Assembly: GCA_002946415.1 (NCBI GenBank)
Contig: NJPS01000037.1
Location: 186,001-250,000, forward strand
DNA length: 64,000 nt
Reading direction: 5' to 3'
Origin: Rutstroemia sp. NJR-2017a BVV2
Taxonomy: Eukaryota > Ascomycota > Leotiomycetes > Helotiales > Rutstroemiaceae
Each line of letters starts with the position of its first letter. Position 1 is the first letter of the stretch. The translations under genes and the position numbers were made by a program. Shown in pieces: positions 23,767 to 34,895 of this stretch. Below the pieces are notes generated by a model. It had not been told where the DNA came from. It saw only the letters and a program-made list of their open reading frames with translations, and searched no databases.

Positions 23767-26227
23767 TCAAATCTTCTTCGATTCCCATGATCCCGACAAA
23801 ATTGTCTGATCAGTCAATTTCCCCTCATCATCAGCTGTCAAGGTCCCAACATCATTCCCATCTGAATCGACGAGTCTGGCCTTCGCACCTTTGCTCGTAC
23901 TATATAGACGAACCTCGACATCTTCAGAATATTTGTACACGGTCTTCGTCTCACCCGGCTTTCCAAGAACCAGGATTGTGTTTTCCCGAACATATAGTGG
24001 CAGCGTGTCGAAGGCATGATTCTCCTTAAACCAACCAGGTCCGTCCTTCGTCTCGTTTGTGAAGAAATTCGTCCATCTACCCTTCGGCAAATAGAACTCG
24101 ACATCCCCTGACTCTTCGAATATCGGTGCTACAAGCAGGTTCTCACCCAACATGAACTGGCGGTCGAGGAACCACGATGTAGGATCGTCAGGGAATTCAA
24201 GACACATGGCTCGAAGCGAAAGCGGAATACCCTTTTCAACCGAGTCTTGAGCCTGTGAGAATATATATGGCATGAGTCTGGCTTTCAGGGCGGTCCATTT
24301 GGAAAGAATCTTGGAGCATCCTTGGTCTGACTTGTCATCATCATCTACTGTCCATGGTACACGGAACGAGTTACTACCGTGGAGTCTGCTGTGCGAACAA
24401 AGAAGACCGAATGCCACCCAGCGTTTGTATATCCATGGTGGCGGGTAGCCTTCAAATCCACCAATATCTACAGACCAAAAGGCATAGCCGCAGAGACCCA
24501 ATGACAACCCGCCCCGTACAGACTCAGCCATGGCCTCTGGTGTCGATTCGCAATCGCCGCCCCATTGTAATGGGAAACGTTGTGTTCCTGCAGTGGCTGT
24601 CCGTGCGAATAAGACTGCCTCATTCTTGCCGTACCTGTCTTGAAGCGCCTCATATACGATCTTGTTATAAAGGAATGCGTAATAGTTATGCATCTTTCTT
24701 GGATCGAGAGAAGTGTCAAACCACTGAACATCTTTCGATGGTATTCGCTCGCCGAAATCTGTTTTGATCGAGTCGATGCCCTTGTCAAACAGTCCTTTCA
24801 AGCATCCGACATACCACTCCGTTGCTTCCGGATTGGTGAAGTCGATGATACCCATGCCCGTCTGCCAAAGATCCCACTGGAATATGTCGCCATTCTTACG
24901 TTTGAGGAGATATCCTTTATCTGCGGCGTATTTGAAGACTGGAGATGCTTGACCTAGATACGGGTTCACCCATACACAAACCTTCTTGACCAGTCCTAGT
25001 GCATATTAGAATTATTTTCATGTTCGGAGGCCATGAGAATTACCGGATTCTTTGAGACGAGAGATTTGTCCCTTGGGGTCGGGAAACATCTCAGAGTCAA
25101 ATTCAAAGTCGCACCAATGGAATGCCTTCATCCAAAAACAATCAAAATGGAACACTTCGACGGGAATATCTCGAGCATTCATCCCTTCCAAGAATGAGTT
25201 GACAGTTTTCTCGTCGTAATTCGTGGTGAAGCTAGTGCTCAACCAGAGACCAAAGCTCCAGCTGGGCACCTTTCCTGGCTTCCCGGTTAAGATGGAGTAC
25301 TTCGTCAAGACTTCTTTCGGTGTCGGACCATAGATGATGTACCTGAAATTTGGGTTTAGTTTCCAATTCAGATTCTGCGATGGTTATGGATGGAGTATAC
25401 CAACCATTTAAGTCGCTGCCCTTCCACACTTGTCTGGACTCTGCAGCATCGTTCGCTTCCAATCTCCAAATCCACTTTGTCCGGAGTGTCAATGAAGACA
25501 CCATACCCTCGGGAACTCATCCAGAACGGAACATTTTTGTATGCTTGGTCACTCGAAGTTCCACCATCAGCGTTCCAAAGTTGGATCGATTGGCCAACTT
25601 TGTTGAAAGCTCCAAACCTCTCACCCAAACCGTATACAGACTCTCCTACCGAAAGTGTTGACTGTGTAAAAATATAATGTTGGAAATCTCTCATATCCGC
25701 GATCTCCATAGGACTGCCCGTGGCTGGGCTATATGCTAAGCCAATGCTACGGTTCAGCAAGGACGTGAGTTCCTTCGAGCCATCCGCAGCATGGAATCGG
25801 ATCTCGAAATCATGATTGCCGGTCTTCACAGTTGCGGCTAGCGATCCAGATACCAAGGTCGTTGCTTTTTCGGTTTTCGAAATCTCCGCTTTGCTGTTCT
25901 CTGGCTTTCCCGCTGGGAAGAGGTCAAAATGAGGCGCTGGATTCTGCGATCCCAAGAAGTGCGTGGTTTCTATCGAGATGACGCCGTCGAAAGGTGCTTC
26001 TAGATCCTTCGAAGATAATCAGCCACGAGTGCGTACAAAGCTGTAAAAGTACATACTACTGTCAAGGTGCTCAAGTTCAATGAATCAGCCCTCGCGAATA
26101 TCTTTCTTGTCGGACACAGCAAGCTCAATGCTTTCCCGCCTTCGCGTTCGGTGATCGAGTAAACTTCTTCGGCATATTCTAGGCGCTTGTCCGCTGCCGG
26201 CAGCCACATTCCATCTCTGAACTTCAT
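23767..26227 (-). CDS. GH31 alpha-xylosidase (YicI-like), probably intracellular
   Basis: Hydrolyses terminal alpha-xylose from xyloglucan oligosaccharides or isoprimeverose. Minus-strand exons 26227-26057, 26006-25405, 25342-25044 and 24995-23767; introns 26007-26056, 25343-25404 and 24996-25043. The product is about 766 aa, close to bacterial YicI. There is no signal peptide: the N-terminus MKFRDGMWLPA matches the cytosolic alpha-xylosidase group. The nucleophile is the Asp of SIKTDFGERIP (about D437) and the acid/base is the Asp of WGGDCES (about D505). SLGLCGYAFWSVDIGGFEG is typical of the subfamily. It is transcribed divergently from the GH3 gene across about 790 bp. Alpha-glucosidase activity cannot be excluded. 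Confidence 0.92.
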
Positions 26228-27017
26228 CCTGGCGTGTTTGAAAATGAATTAACTAAAGGCCAAGTTTATCCGAAACAATTACAAACTCATGGAGTTAAAT
26301 GTCTGAAGCAAACGTCAAGCTCTGGTCTGACTCTTCGCGACGGAATTCTTACATAGGTAGTAGCTATAGCTATCGCAGCTCAACTGCCAAAAAAAGTGGT
26401 GTCAGTCACCCCACTTAGCGTCTGTGAATAATTGAGGGATCTGGATTTTGGCAAAATCCTACCATCGCCAGACCTTCCGATAGGGTGGGTTAGTGAGGGG
26501 TAGCTTTTATCCACCTTCCTCGGCAGCTGCGCTAGCAACGGATGCGGAGCCCGAGATCAGTTTTCGCGAGAATATTATTCCGAGACCATCTCCACCTCAA
26601 CACCATAAGCTTCCACGAGTCAAATTCTTTCATCCTCCACGGATTTCATGATTTTTCGGTTCCTCCTTCCGCTGGTATGATGAGCTAAAATGCGGCCGCG
26701 CAGCAGACTGCACGTCGGTCCTAAGATGCTCTATTTGCGGGGGAACATGCTTAATCCATGAACAAAAAGTTCATCCCAACTGGTTCCGAGGATCAGCAAC
26801 GCAAAGTTACGTCTTCTCCATCAGGTCTTGGACCATGCCCTTCTTTATCCAGTGAATCAGAGGGATTACCGATGGAACTAGAGCTGCACAACCCCGAATT
26901 GATGCAGGAAGGAGTGCTCCGAAAAATGGTGGTAATAAAAAGATCGCAAGTCCCAGAAAATTCTTGATCTCCCAAGCAGATTGTCTACGACCGTGTTTAC
27001 CTTCTTTACCTTCCATC
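26228..27017. promoter_or_regulatory. Shared divergent promoter region of GH31 and GH3 genes
   Basis: About 790 bp between the two start codons. By eye it holds weak matches to the CreA consensus SYGGRG (GCGGGG near 26737; CTCCAC near 26592 on the other strand). No strong XlnR-type GGCTAA site was noticed. Co-regulation is inferred from arrangement only. Confidence 0.45.
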
Positions 27018-29549
27018 ATGAGGTCCCTTTCGGTCATTACTGCGGCTTCGCTGCTCTGCACTGCCCGCGCTGTCGTAAAGAATGGTACTGCTCCTCTTTA
27101 CAAGGATCCCACCGCCAGCGTGGAGGACAGAGTCGCTGATCTTCTTTCCCGAATGACCATCGAAGATAAAACCGCTCAATTGGTCCAGGGAGACATCTCG
27201 AACTGGCGCAACATGACAGATGGCACTTTCAACGCAACTGGTCTGGCATGGAGCATGGCCAACCGAGCGGGCCAGTTTTATGTCGGATACCCCGTTGACC
27301 AGCAACTGATCGCCGATGGTGTCAAGCAAGGACAGGACTATCTGATGCATAACACAACTTTGGGCATACCTGCTTTGGTCCAAAGTGAAGCCATTCATGG
27401 CTTCTTAATCGGCAATGCGACCATCTTCAATTCTCCAATTGGATATGCTTGCTCCTGGAACCCAGCACTCATTCAGAAGATGGGTAGAGCAATCGCTCAA
27501 GAATCATTGGCACTAGGTGTGAATCAGCTTTTTGCTCCACTGGGAGACTTGGCTCGAGAATTGAGATATGGCAGAGTGGAGGAGACATTCGGTGAAGACG
27601 GATATCTTGCAGGTGAAATTGGATATGCTTATGTGAAAGGTATGCAGTCCTGGCACCCCGCGCCATTGCGCGTTTGTTCAGCCACTGACCGCTATTAGGA
27701 CTCCAAGCCGGTAATGTTAGCTCGACAATCAAGCATTTCGCCGCGTTCGGTACTCCCGAGCAAGGTCTTAACACTGGGCCCGTCCACGGTGGAGAGAGAG
27801 AGCTTCGAACAACATATCTACCACCCTACAAGCGCATGATTGTTGACGCGGAAGCACTCTCAATTATGTCGGCCTACCATTCCTATGATGGTGTTGCGCT
27901 TATCGCAAATCACCACATCCTTACTGAGATTCTTCGAGACGAGTGGGGCTACAAGTACTGGGTGACCAGTGATGCCGGTGCCACAGACCGCCTCTGTAAC
28001 GCTTTTAAGATGTGCTCATCCTCACCAATAGACAAGGATGCAATTGTTAAGTTTGTAAGTAATTTCTCTCGACAGTCCGGCTCCTCTTGACTAACATTCC
28101 TCAGGCTCTTCCAGCAGGCAATGACGTTGAAATGGGTGGTGGCTCCTACAGTTTCCAGAAAATTCCAGATCTTGTCGCATCAGGCCAGCTGGATATCGAG
28201 GTTGTTGACACCGCTGTGGCTCGTCTATTACGTGCGAAGTTTGCACAAGGTCTCTTTGAAAACCCTTACCTTGCAGTTCCAGCCAACCAGACAGCCTCCT
28301 TGATTCATACTCCAGAGAACATTGCCCTTGCTCGAGAAATTGACGCCGAGTCTATCGTTCTGTTAGAGAATACGAAGAACGTCCTTCCTCTTTCCAAATC
28401 CGCAAATGTTGCTGTCATTGGACCAATGGCACACGGATTCATGAACGTGAGTATTCCCAGTCGACGGTATTCGATTTAGCTAAAGCGAAGATAGTACGGA
28501 GACTATGTTGTCAATGGCAGTATGTACAGAGGGGTGACACCACTGGATGGAATCAAAGCTGCAAGTGAAGGAAGTAGGTCAAGAACAAGCTACCCACTAC
28601 GATCATTCGCTAACCCCTTCAAGCCATCACTTATGCACAAGGATGTGAACGCTGGTCCAACGACCAATCCGGTTTCGCAGAAGCTGTATCTGTTGCTGAA
28701 GCCGCAGACGTCGCGGTCGTTGTAGTAGGAACGTGGTCTCGAGACCAAAACCAACTTTGGGCCGGTCTCAATGCCACCACTGGAGAGCACGTTGACGTTT
28801 CCTCTCTCAACCTCGTCGGGGCTATGCCCTTCCTCGTCAAAGCTATCATCGACACTGGCAAACCTACGGTTGTGGTCTTCTCCTCCGGAAAACCCATTAC
28901 GGAACCTTGGATCTCAGCCAATGCTTCAGCCCTCGTCCAGCAATTCTACCCCTCCGAGGAAGGTGGTAACGCGCTTGCTGATGTCCTGTTCGGTGATGTC
29001 AATCCAAGCGGAAAGCTATCCGTTGGTTTCCCATATGACGTGGGAACCACGCCCATCTACTACGATTATTGGAACTCTGGCCGACCAAACTACCCTGGCG
29101 AGGCATTCCCCAATGGGACTCTGTCCTTCGGTCACCAATATGTCCTCAACTCGCCCATGCCCCTCTATGAATTCGGTTATGGAAAATCCTATTCTACATT
29201 CCAGTACTCCAACGTAACCCTCTCTGCGACCAACGTCTCTGCGACAGACACCATCACCGCGAGCGTAGATGTAACCAACAACTCTACCCGAGACGGAACC
29301 GAGGTCGTACAATTGTATATTCAAGATGTGATATCGAGTGTGGTTGTGCCAAATATCCAGCTGAAGGGATTCTCGAAGATTCCGATCAAGGCGGGTGCGA
29401 CCGAGACGGTGAAGATTGATGTCGCTGTGAAGGATCTCGGTCTGTGGGATATTAACATGAAGTATGTAGTCGAGCCAGGTGATTTCATCGTGCAAATTGG
29501 AAGCTCGAGTGCGGATTTGAGAGCAAACGCGACATTTACAGTCGCGTAG
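27018..29549 (+). CDS. Secreted GH3 beta-glycosidase (beta-xylosidase/beta-glucosidase)
   Basis: Exo-acting retaining glycosidase releasing terminal beta-xylose or beta-glucose. Start at 27018 (MRSLSVITAASLLCTARA, a good signal peptide); an in-frame ATG at 26964 precedes it but would spoil that peptide. Exons 27018-27639, 27699-28054, 28105-28446, 28495-28573 and 28624-29549 give about 774 aa. GH3 features are GDLARELRYGRVEETFGED, IKHFAAFG and VTSDAGATDRL, the last holding the nucleophile Asp. The C-terminal domain carries GYGKSYSTF and a fibronectin-III-like end. There are numerous N-glycosylation sequons. It pairs head to head with the GH31 gene, suggesting joint use of xyloglucan or xylan oligomers. 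Confidence 0.92.
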
Positions 29550-29616
29550 TCCGACTAAATACTTAGGCTAGATTAGTAGTTCATAAGACGATCTGTTAAG
29601 CATTCTCCATTCTTGT

Positions 29617-29655
29617 GCAGCCATTATTACTGGCCAGGCCAGTAATAATGGCTGC
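29617..29655. repeat. Perfect inverted repeat, 19-bp arms with 1-nt loop
   Basis: GCAGCCATTATTACTGGCC is followed by a single A and then its exact reverse complement. It begins 68 bp after the GH3 stop codon, so it probably lies in the 3' UTR or at the polyadenylation region. Confidence 0.85.
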
Positions 29656-30235
29656 ATTTGCTTGAATTGCGTCGCAGCAAGCATTGCATACTGTAGATGC
29701 TCTCTTTACCCGACCTACACTTCTCTAGCAGTGCCACGGAATCCATAGGAAGACGTGGTGAATCAATTATTTGCTGAGAATTTAGCATCGCTTTAATAGA
29801 TGCAATGCAATACCGACCATGTGTTGTGCGAATCAAAAGTTGTGCCGATAGAATGTATTCAATAATATAATATCTCCTTCGACGACGCACTCGTGGGGCT
29901 TAATGAAGATCAGCAGCGCTATGCTATAAAAGGTTAGAGCAGCCAATGTCGCACGTGATACTCTTAACGTAGGGTCAAATCAAGCTTCCAATTCTCTGTG
30001 CTAGGCTTCATGATTTCGATATTCTTGACTTTATTAAACGGCTGCGCTCTGTAGATGTATGTGTACATGTTCTCGGGTTTAGATATCATCGGCCCTTGTG
30101 GCCTAATCCCAGTTCTTCAGCCAAAATGTGAAGCATTGTGTGGGATTTGCACCCCTCGTTTCTCGAGTTTTACAGTTCTTCCTGATCTTAGAGGTTGCGC
30201 TATTCATGAGTTACGGCGCACCATGCCCTCTTCTC

Positions 30236-30243
30236 TATATATA
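30236..30243 (+). promoter_or_regulatory. TATA box of the F-box-like gene
   Basis: TATATATA 75 bp upstream of the ATG at 30318. Confidence 0.5.
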
Positions 30244-30317
30244 GCCCATCTTTTACGCACGCATTTCGTTTCCTAAAAAACATCATCGAAACCTATCATC
30301 CTATATCTTTCCCCACA

Positions 30318-31439
30318 ATGGAGCGTCTAAAGTACATATTCAGCTTCACCAAGACCAAGTACTTGCGACGCAAATCGCAACGCCCAATCAGTCGACCTGA
30401 CCCGCAACGCGCCCTTGAATCCTCATCATTCAGGAAACTTCCAGTGCATTTATTGCTGTACATGGAACAGTTTCTAGACACAGAGTCTACTGCAGCATTG
30501 ATACTCTCTTGTCGATTTTTCTATTTCACGTTCGGAACAAAGTCCCTCGAGGATTTGGTAGAACACCCGCAGTCTCGATTTCTCTTCTTGATGCTATTAG
30601 AAAGAGACCTCCATGACTTTATCCTATGCTATCATTGCAAGAAGCTTCACTCACTTCGAAAATTTCACGAGTACAAGGTTTCTTGGACTCGCCGGGCGCC
30701 GTGTATGAGAGCTATGCGGGATTCGACTCAGTACCTTCCCGATAACTTCTCCTCGGTCATATTCCAGATGGCGATGAAGCTATACCGTCAGAACCGTGAC
30801 CCCTCCGAACTCCTGAGGATCTTGTCTGGCAAAACATTGGACTACAAGACGCAACACACAACGCAGACCAAAATCATGGCGGGTTCTCTGCTCTTGCGAT
30901 GGCAGCAGATTCTGATCATGCCAGATAGTCAAGCGCTTGCAGTTCCCGACCCTATCTCTATAAAAGTATGTCCTCATATATCATACATATCAGTTGCAAA
31001 AGAAGGTTTTCGCGGTTGGACGTTTCTCCCTATAGAACATTGGAATGAACCAGAATACTGGAAGAGATTATTGCAATGTCGATATTGTCTGACAGAGTTC
31101 CAAATCACGTTTAAAAGTTTTGGCGATCAAGGAAAGGCGATGATCGTAACCAACTGGAAAGATCTTGGGGAGGGGCGAACACTTATGGACCCAATATGGC
31201 AAAGACACACTCAGTTCGCCAACTATTCTCTCAGCAAGGACCGAATGCCTTTCGAACCTGGTTCTATCTGTAGAGCATTCGAAGGGTTTGATCACACTTT
31301 GTTCAATGTCAATGAACAAGCAACGCCGGAGAAAGTGAAAGGGCTCTTTGAAGCGAGTTCTCCTGCATGGGTTAGATTTAGTAGCGTCAGATTTGGAATC
31401 CTTGAGCTACTCTTTGATGACGGCGATTCCCATTGGTGA
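30318..31439 (+). CDS. F-box-domain-like protein, single exon
   Basis: 373 aa without introns. Residues about 38-70 (RKLPVHLLLYMEQFLDTESTAAL then ILSCRFFYF) fit a fungal F-box: LP-x(2)-LLL-x(3)-FL, followed by a leucine/serine-rich helix and a Cys-Arg. Such proteins recruit substrates to SCF ubiquitin ligases through Skp1. The rest has a CYHC pair (about residue 106) and a second CRYC pair (about residue 254). This arrangement is common in the many uncharacterised fungal F-box proteins whose middle resembles a small zinc site. Start chosen at the first ATG, with a TATA box 75 bp upstream. The substrate is unknown. Confidence 0.75.
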   Translation: MERLKYIFSFTKTKYLRRKSQRPISRPDPQRALESSSFRKLPVHLLLYMEQFLDTESTAALILSCRFFYFTFGTKSLEDLVEHPQSRFLFLMLLERDLHDFILCYHCKKLHSLRKFHEYKVSWTRRAPCMRAMRDSTQYLPDNFSSVIFQMAMKLYRQNRDPSELLRILSGKTLDYKTQHTTQTKIMAGSLLLRWQQILIMPDSQALAVPDPISIKVCPHISYISVAKEGFRGWTFLPIEHWNEPEYWKRLLQCRYCLTEFQITFKSFGDQGKAMIVTNWKDLGEGRTLMDPIWQRHTQFANYSLSKDRMPFEPGSICRAFEGFDHTLFNVNEQATPEKVKGLFEASSPAWVRFSSVRFGILELLFDDGDSHW

Positions 31440-32405
31440 AGGAGGAGAAGGCTTCTCGGGTAATCCCTGAAAATATACCTACCTTGAATAATTCGTTGTG
31501 GCTGAGCAGTGAGCACTCAGTGGGTTAACCATCCTAAGATGTGGAGGATCGTGGAGATCTTATAAATGAGGGCATTCGAAAGCAGACCTCCTCCAACGGA
31601 TGCCCTCCTCTGTCGGATGCTCCAATGGCGTATTGCATGGCTTTAGGCTCTCCCAGGCTGATCATTCTTGTCACCAATTGGCGTTCGGTCACGTAGAAGG
31701 GACGAGAAAAAGTTGGATAGATACAGGTTAATCTTGATGAAACGGCTCTAGACATGACTATCTGTGCAAGGTTGCAGAAGGTTTGAGCTTTATCGCAATT
31801 GAATATCTGCATAGTCCAACCCCGTCCTCCTCTGCAGTCACATGAATGAGCCTCCGAAGGCCTATGCTGGTGTAATTCTCACAGGGTAATTATCATTTCC
31901 TTCTTTGTTTCTTTCCCATGCCCCTACCGCCGGCACCTTTCCTTAGGGTAATTGCTCCTAGAAGAATAGAACAACCTCTGATTGCAATGTTTGAGGACAT
32001 CTTGAGCAAAATCATTACTGTATTTTGGAGACACTTCAGACAATATCCATCTGTGAACCCAAAAGTGACGCCACTCCTGAGGAGTGTCAATTATGGCTTA
32101 TATGAGTGGGTTCTGCTTCACACCATCCGACGATCTCACAACCACCCACTCTTGTAATATTTCCTGTTCTTCGCCTTTGTATTCGATGCTTTTGTAAAGA
32201 TATTGTATGCGGGAAGACAGCGATAATGAGTCTGAGGTGTCGTTGCAGAAGCCTGTGCCGATTGTATGGTTGTATACCGGTGGCGTCGATTCAGTCTCGC
32301 TATCGTATTGTTGCAGGATCGAAAGCTCGCTGCTGTGATGTCGCCGAGGCCCAATCTGTGACTTAACTACAGAAGATCAATTAGCTTCTGATTGGCTGCC
32401 CCAGA
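31440..32405. other. Intergenic region
   Basis: Short ORFs only (60-92 codons), with no family resemblance. Confidence 0.4.
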
Positions 32406-32966
32406 TTACCAGAAGCTCACCAACAAAATCCTCAGCTTGTCGATTGGGTAACGGGAGGTCTTCCCGCGACTGGCAGCTGGATATCTCAGGCAACTTGAAT
32501 CGCCCGGCTGGTCGAGATTCATTGATCGGTGAGCTTGAGGCAACCTCGAAATTAGAAAGGGGAATCGCTGTTGCGTTTTCGCAAAGGGGAGGGGTGGGGG
32601 GGAGGGAGGGGGCGGAGGGGACCGCACAGGGGAAGGGGGAAGAGGGGGGAACCGCACAGGTGGAGGGGAAGGAGGGGGCGACCGCACAGGTGGAGGAGGA
32701 GGGGGAGGAGACCGGACCGAGCGAGAGGGAGGGGGAGGGGGAGGGGAAACCGGTGCTGTCTGTGCGACAGGGGGAGGGAGAGGAGGAGTTTCAACTGTCC
32801 GTTCGATAGGGGGCAAAGGAAGAGGGGGGAAATGAAAACGCTGATTTACCTTACCTTTTGGGAACAAAAATGCCCATAAATGGAGGGTCGCTAGGATTCC
32901 TCCGGGAAGAGCGACCAAAAAGGCCGCAGAGGCGACGGCGAAGGCGCTTTGCTCCCAAGTGACCAT
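32406..32966 (-). CDS. Proline-rich decapeptide-repeat membrane protein (uncertain)
   Basis: 186-codon ORF with an ATG at 32966. An N-terminal hydrophobic helix (AFAVASAAFLVALPGGILA, about residues 8-26) is followed by a Lys-containing junction. About 85 residues of Pro-rich sequence follow, built from ten-residue units of the form S/F-PP-x-PP-x-PVR, then a basic tail. Each unit is 30 nt, so the repeat period keeps the frame, which supports real coding. A GTAAGG at the FPKGK junction could be a splice donor, so the 3' half may differ. No function assigned. Confidence 0.45.
   Translation of the reverse strand: MVTWEQSAFAVASAAFLVALPGGILATLHLWAFLFPKGKVNQRFHFPPLPLPPIERTVETPPLPPPVAQTAPVSPPPPPPSRSVRSPPPPPPPVRSPPPSPPPVRFPPLPPSPVRSPPPPPSPPPLPFAKTQQRFPFLISRLPQAHRSMNLDQPGDSSCLRYPAASRGKTSRYPIDKLRILLVSFW
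32621..32710. repeat. Minisatellite, three 30-bp units, strongly purine-biased on + strand
   Basis: ACCGCACAGG recurs at 32621, 32651 and 32681. Each copy is followed by 20 nt of G/A-only sequence. The purine-rich tract extends to about 32585-32750 with many GGGG runs. Confidence 0.85.
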
Positions 32967-34895
32967 TTTGGCCGAAGGAGGGGGACTCGGGGAGATTAAA
33001 AATTAATAAGAATTTTCAACGAATGACGATGTTGAATAGGAATATTGGGGTAACGAATGTGGATGTTGGTATGGATGTTGAGTGAGTGACAATGTTTGGT
33101 GTTATCAATATAAGTTGAACGAATGTTGATATTTGGAAAATGAATATTTGTTGTGACGAGTTGGAACAATCATAACAAGTGAAGAATTAAATAGTGAAAA
33201 AAACACCCTAACATGATGGACATTCAAGCAGGCAAGTGCAGAATGAAGCAAACAATGATCAAGTTGTGCCTTCCTTAAAGACTACAGACGCTCACCCCAT
33301 CACAGACATTGAGCATGGCCGAACTATCAACATATGGTAGGTCATTGAAAGTCTTCGAAACTGTGAAAAGTTGTCATTGTCTGAGAACAACCGAAAGTCT
33401 GAAGAAACCAGGACATCAATATACAATGAGTTATCTGAAATGACTTGATTGTTCGAGATCCCGTCAGACAACGACGGCATGACAGGTAGGAAAGAGCAGT
33501 AGCTAGCTAGCACCTTCCACTTGAAGTTCGAACCGAGAAAAAAACCTCGGATTCCGCACTTCTTCGCGCCTGCCACTTAGCACCGAGAACATCGAGCAGG
33601 CTACGTCGTTATCGTTGTGTTGTGGAAGCTGCAAGATGCACTGAACATACCTGTGCTGAAGATATGGTCCCGCCAACTTATTTAACCTTCGCCGAGGGAC
33701 GACGAAAGTAGAAGTCCTATGCTTCAGCATAGAATTCCGATTTCTGGAAAGACTAGGTCATACTGATATCCAGTAACAGTACTCTTGGAAATCTTCTTCA
33801 ATCCATACACGGGTCTCCCCTTTTTTTCGCCGCTGCCCAGTAAGCGAGATATCCTTGACCTCCAAACCAGGGGGATCGAGAAACTTATACTGGATCTTGC
33901 GGCTAGAAGACTCATGACGCCACAGTCCATCAGTAAATCAGAACAAGAAGATTCTTCCTAACTTATACTTTTTAAAGATTACATTATCGTCCATTAAAAC
34001 TTCAAAAGTCTTGGAAGAGAATTCTCGGAGATCAGATATCACGAGTTTGTGTGTTCAGGCTTCTTTACGATACTTTCCCTGGAGAAAGTTAGATATTGCG
34101 ATTTTCCTGCTTGATGAGTTTGTATATCAAATCTACTACCAACAGATATATAAGTTGAGTGACTAAGTACTTGGTTGGTGGTAGTTAAAGTTCGTATGAT
34201 AGCCATTTCAAAGCTGTCAGCGGGTATTCATTGAAATCTAACATCCATCATCTCCTGGATTATCCTACGACCTGGATAGAACTTTATTCTGCCTGGCCCT
34301 CTAAGGAATGGTAAGTGTAGTAAGGCATTATGAAGAAAAGAAATACTCAAAGTTAGGTTGCATAAATAGAATAGATTGCAACCTCCCGGGACCGAGATCG
34401 CCTAAATATAGTCCCTCGCATGGCATCTAGCACGGTACATGATCCGCCAAACCTTATTTATTCCTACTACCACCTCAATGTCTCCCGTGCTGACGACAAA
34501 TCAAACAGCTTAGTAACGTGATGGACCCCAAAGCTTGGCGTATTAAGCTTGTACGTGAACAGGTTGAGCCGAGGATGATGCGCGAGGAAGGTGTGTAAGC
34601 GGTGAAGGATGGAGAGCAAGTGATATTCCGTGAAGGAATCGGAAATTGATGAAATGATCCACAAAGTTTGAAGTGAAATGGGAGGATTGGGAGCTGAAGT
34701 GAAGGACGTAAGACACTGAGAATTGTATGATATTTGTTTGATTAGTTGACTATCTGGTTATGTACTTTACATGTTAGGTCGTATATATTTACATGACTAA
34801 TAGAACTGTCTGATTATGGTACAATCGAAAATCCAACCTCATCCTACGTTATCTAGCGCACCCTTCATCCTCCTCTGCTCACCCCCAATCTCCCC
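32967..34895. other. Intergenic region
   Basis: About 1.9 kb, AT-rich (GAATGTTGATAT-like degenerate repeats at 33010-33150). No credible ORF. Confidence 0.45.

Larger units (their letters stand above)
29550..30317. other. Intergenic region GH3 - F-box-like gene
   Basis: Holds a perfect 39-nt palindrome at 29617-29655 and the TATATATA element at 30236-30243 for the next gene; otherwise nothing. Confidence 0.5.
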
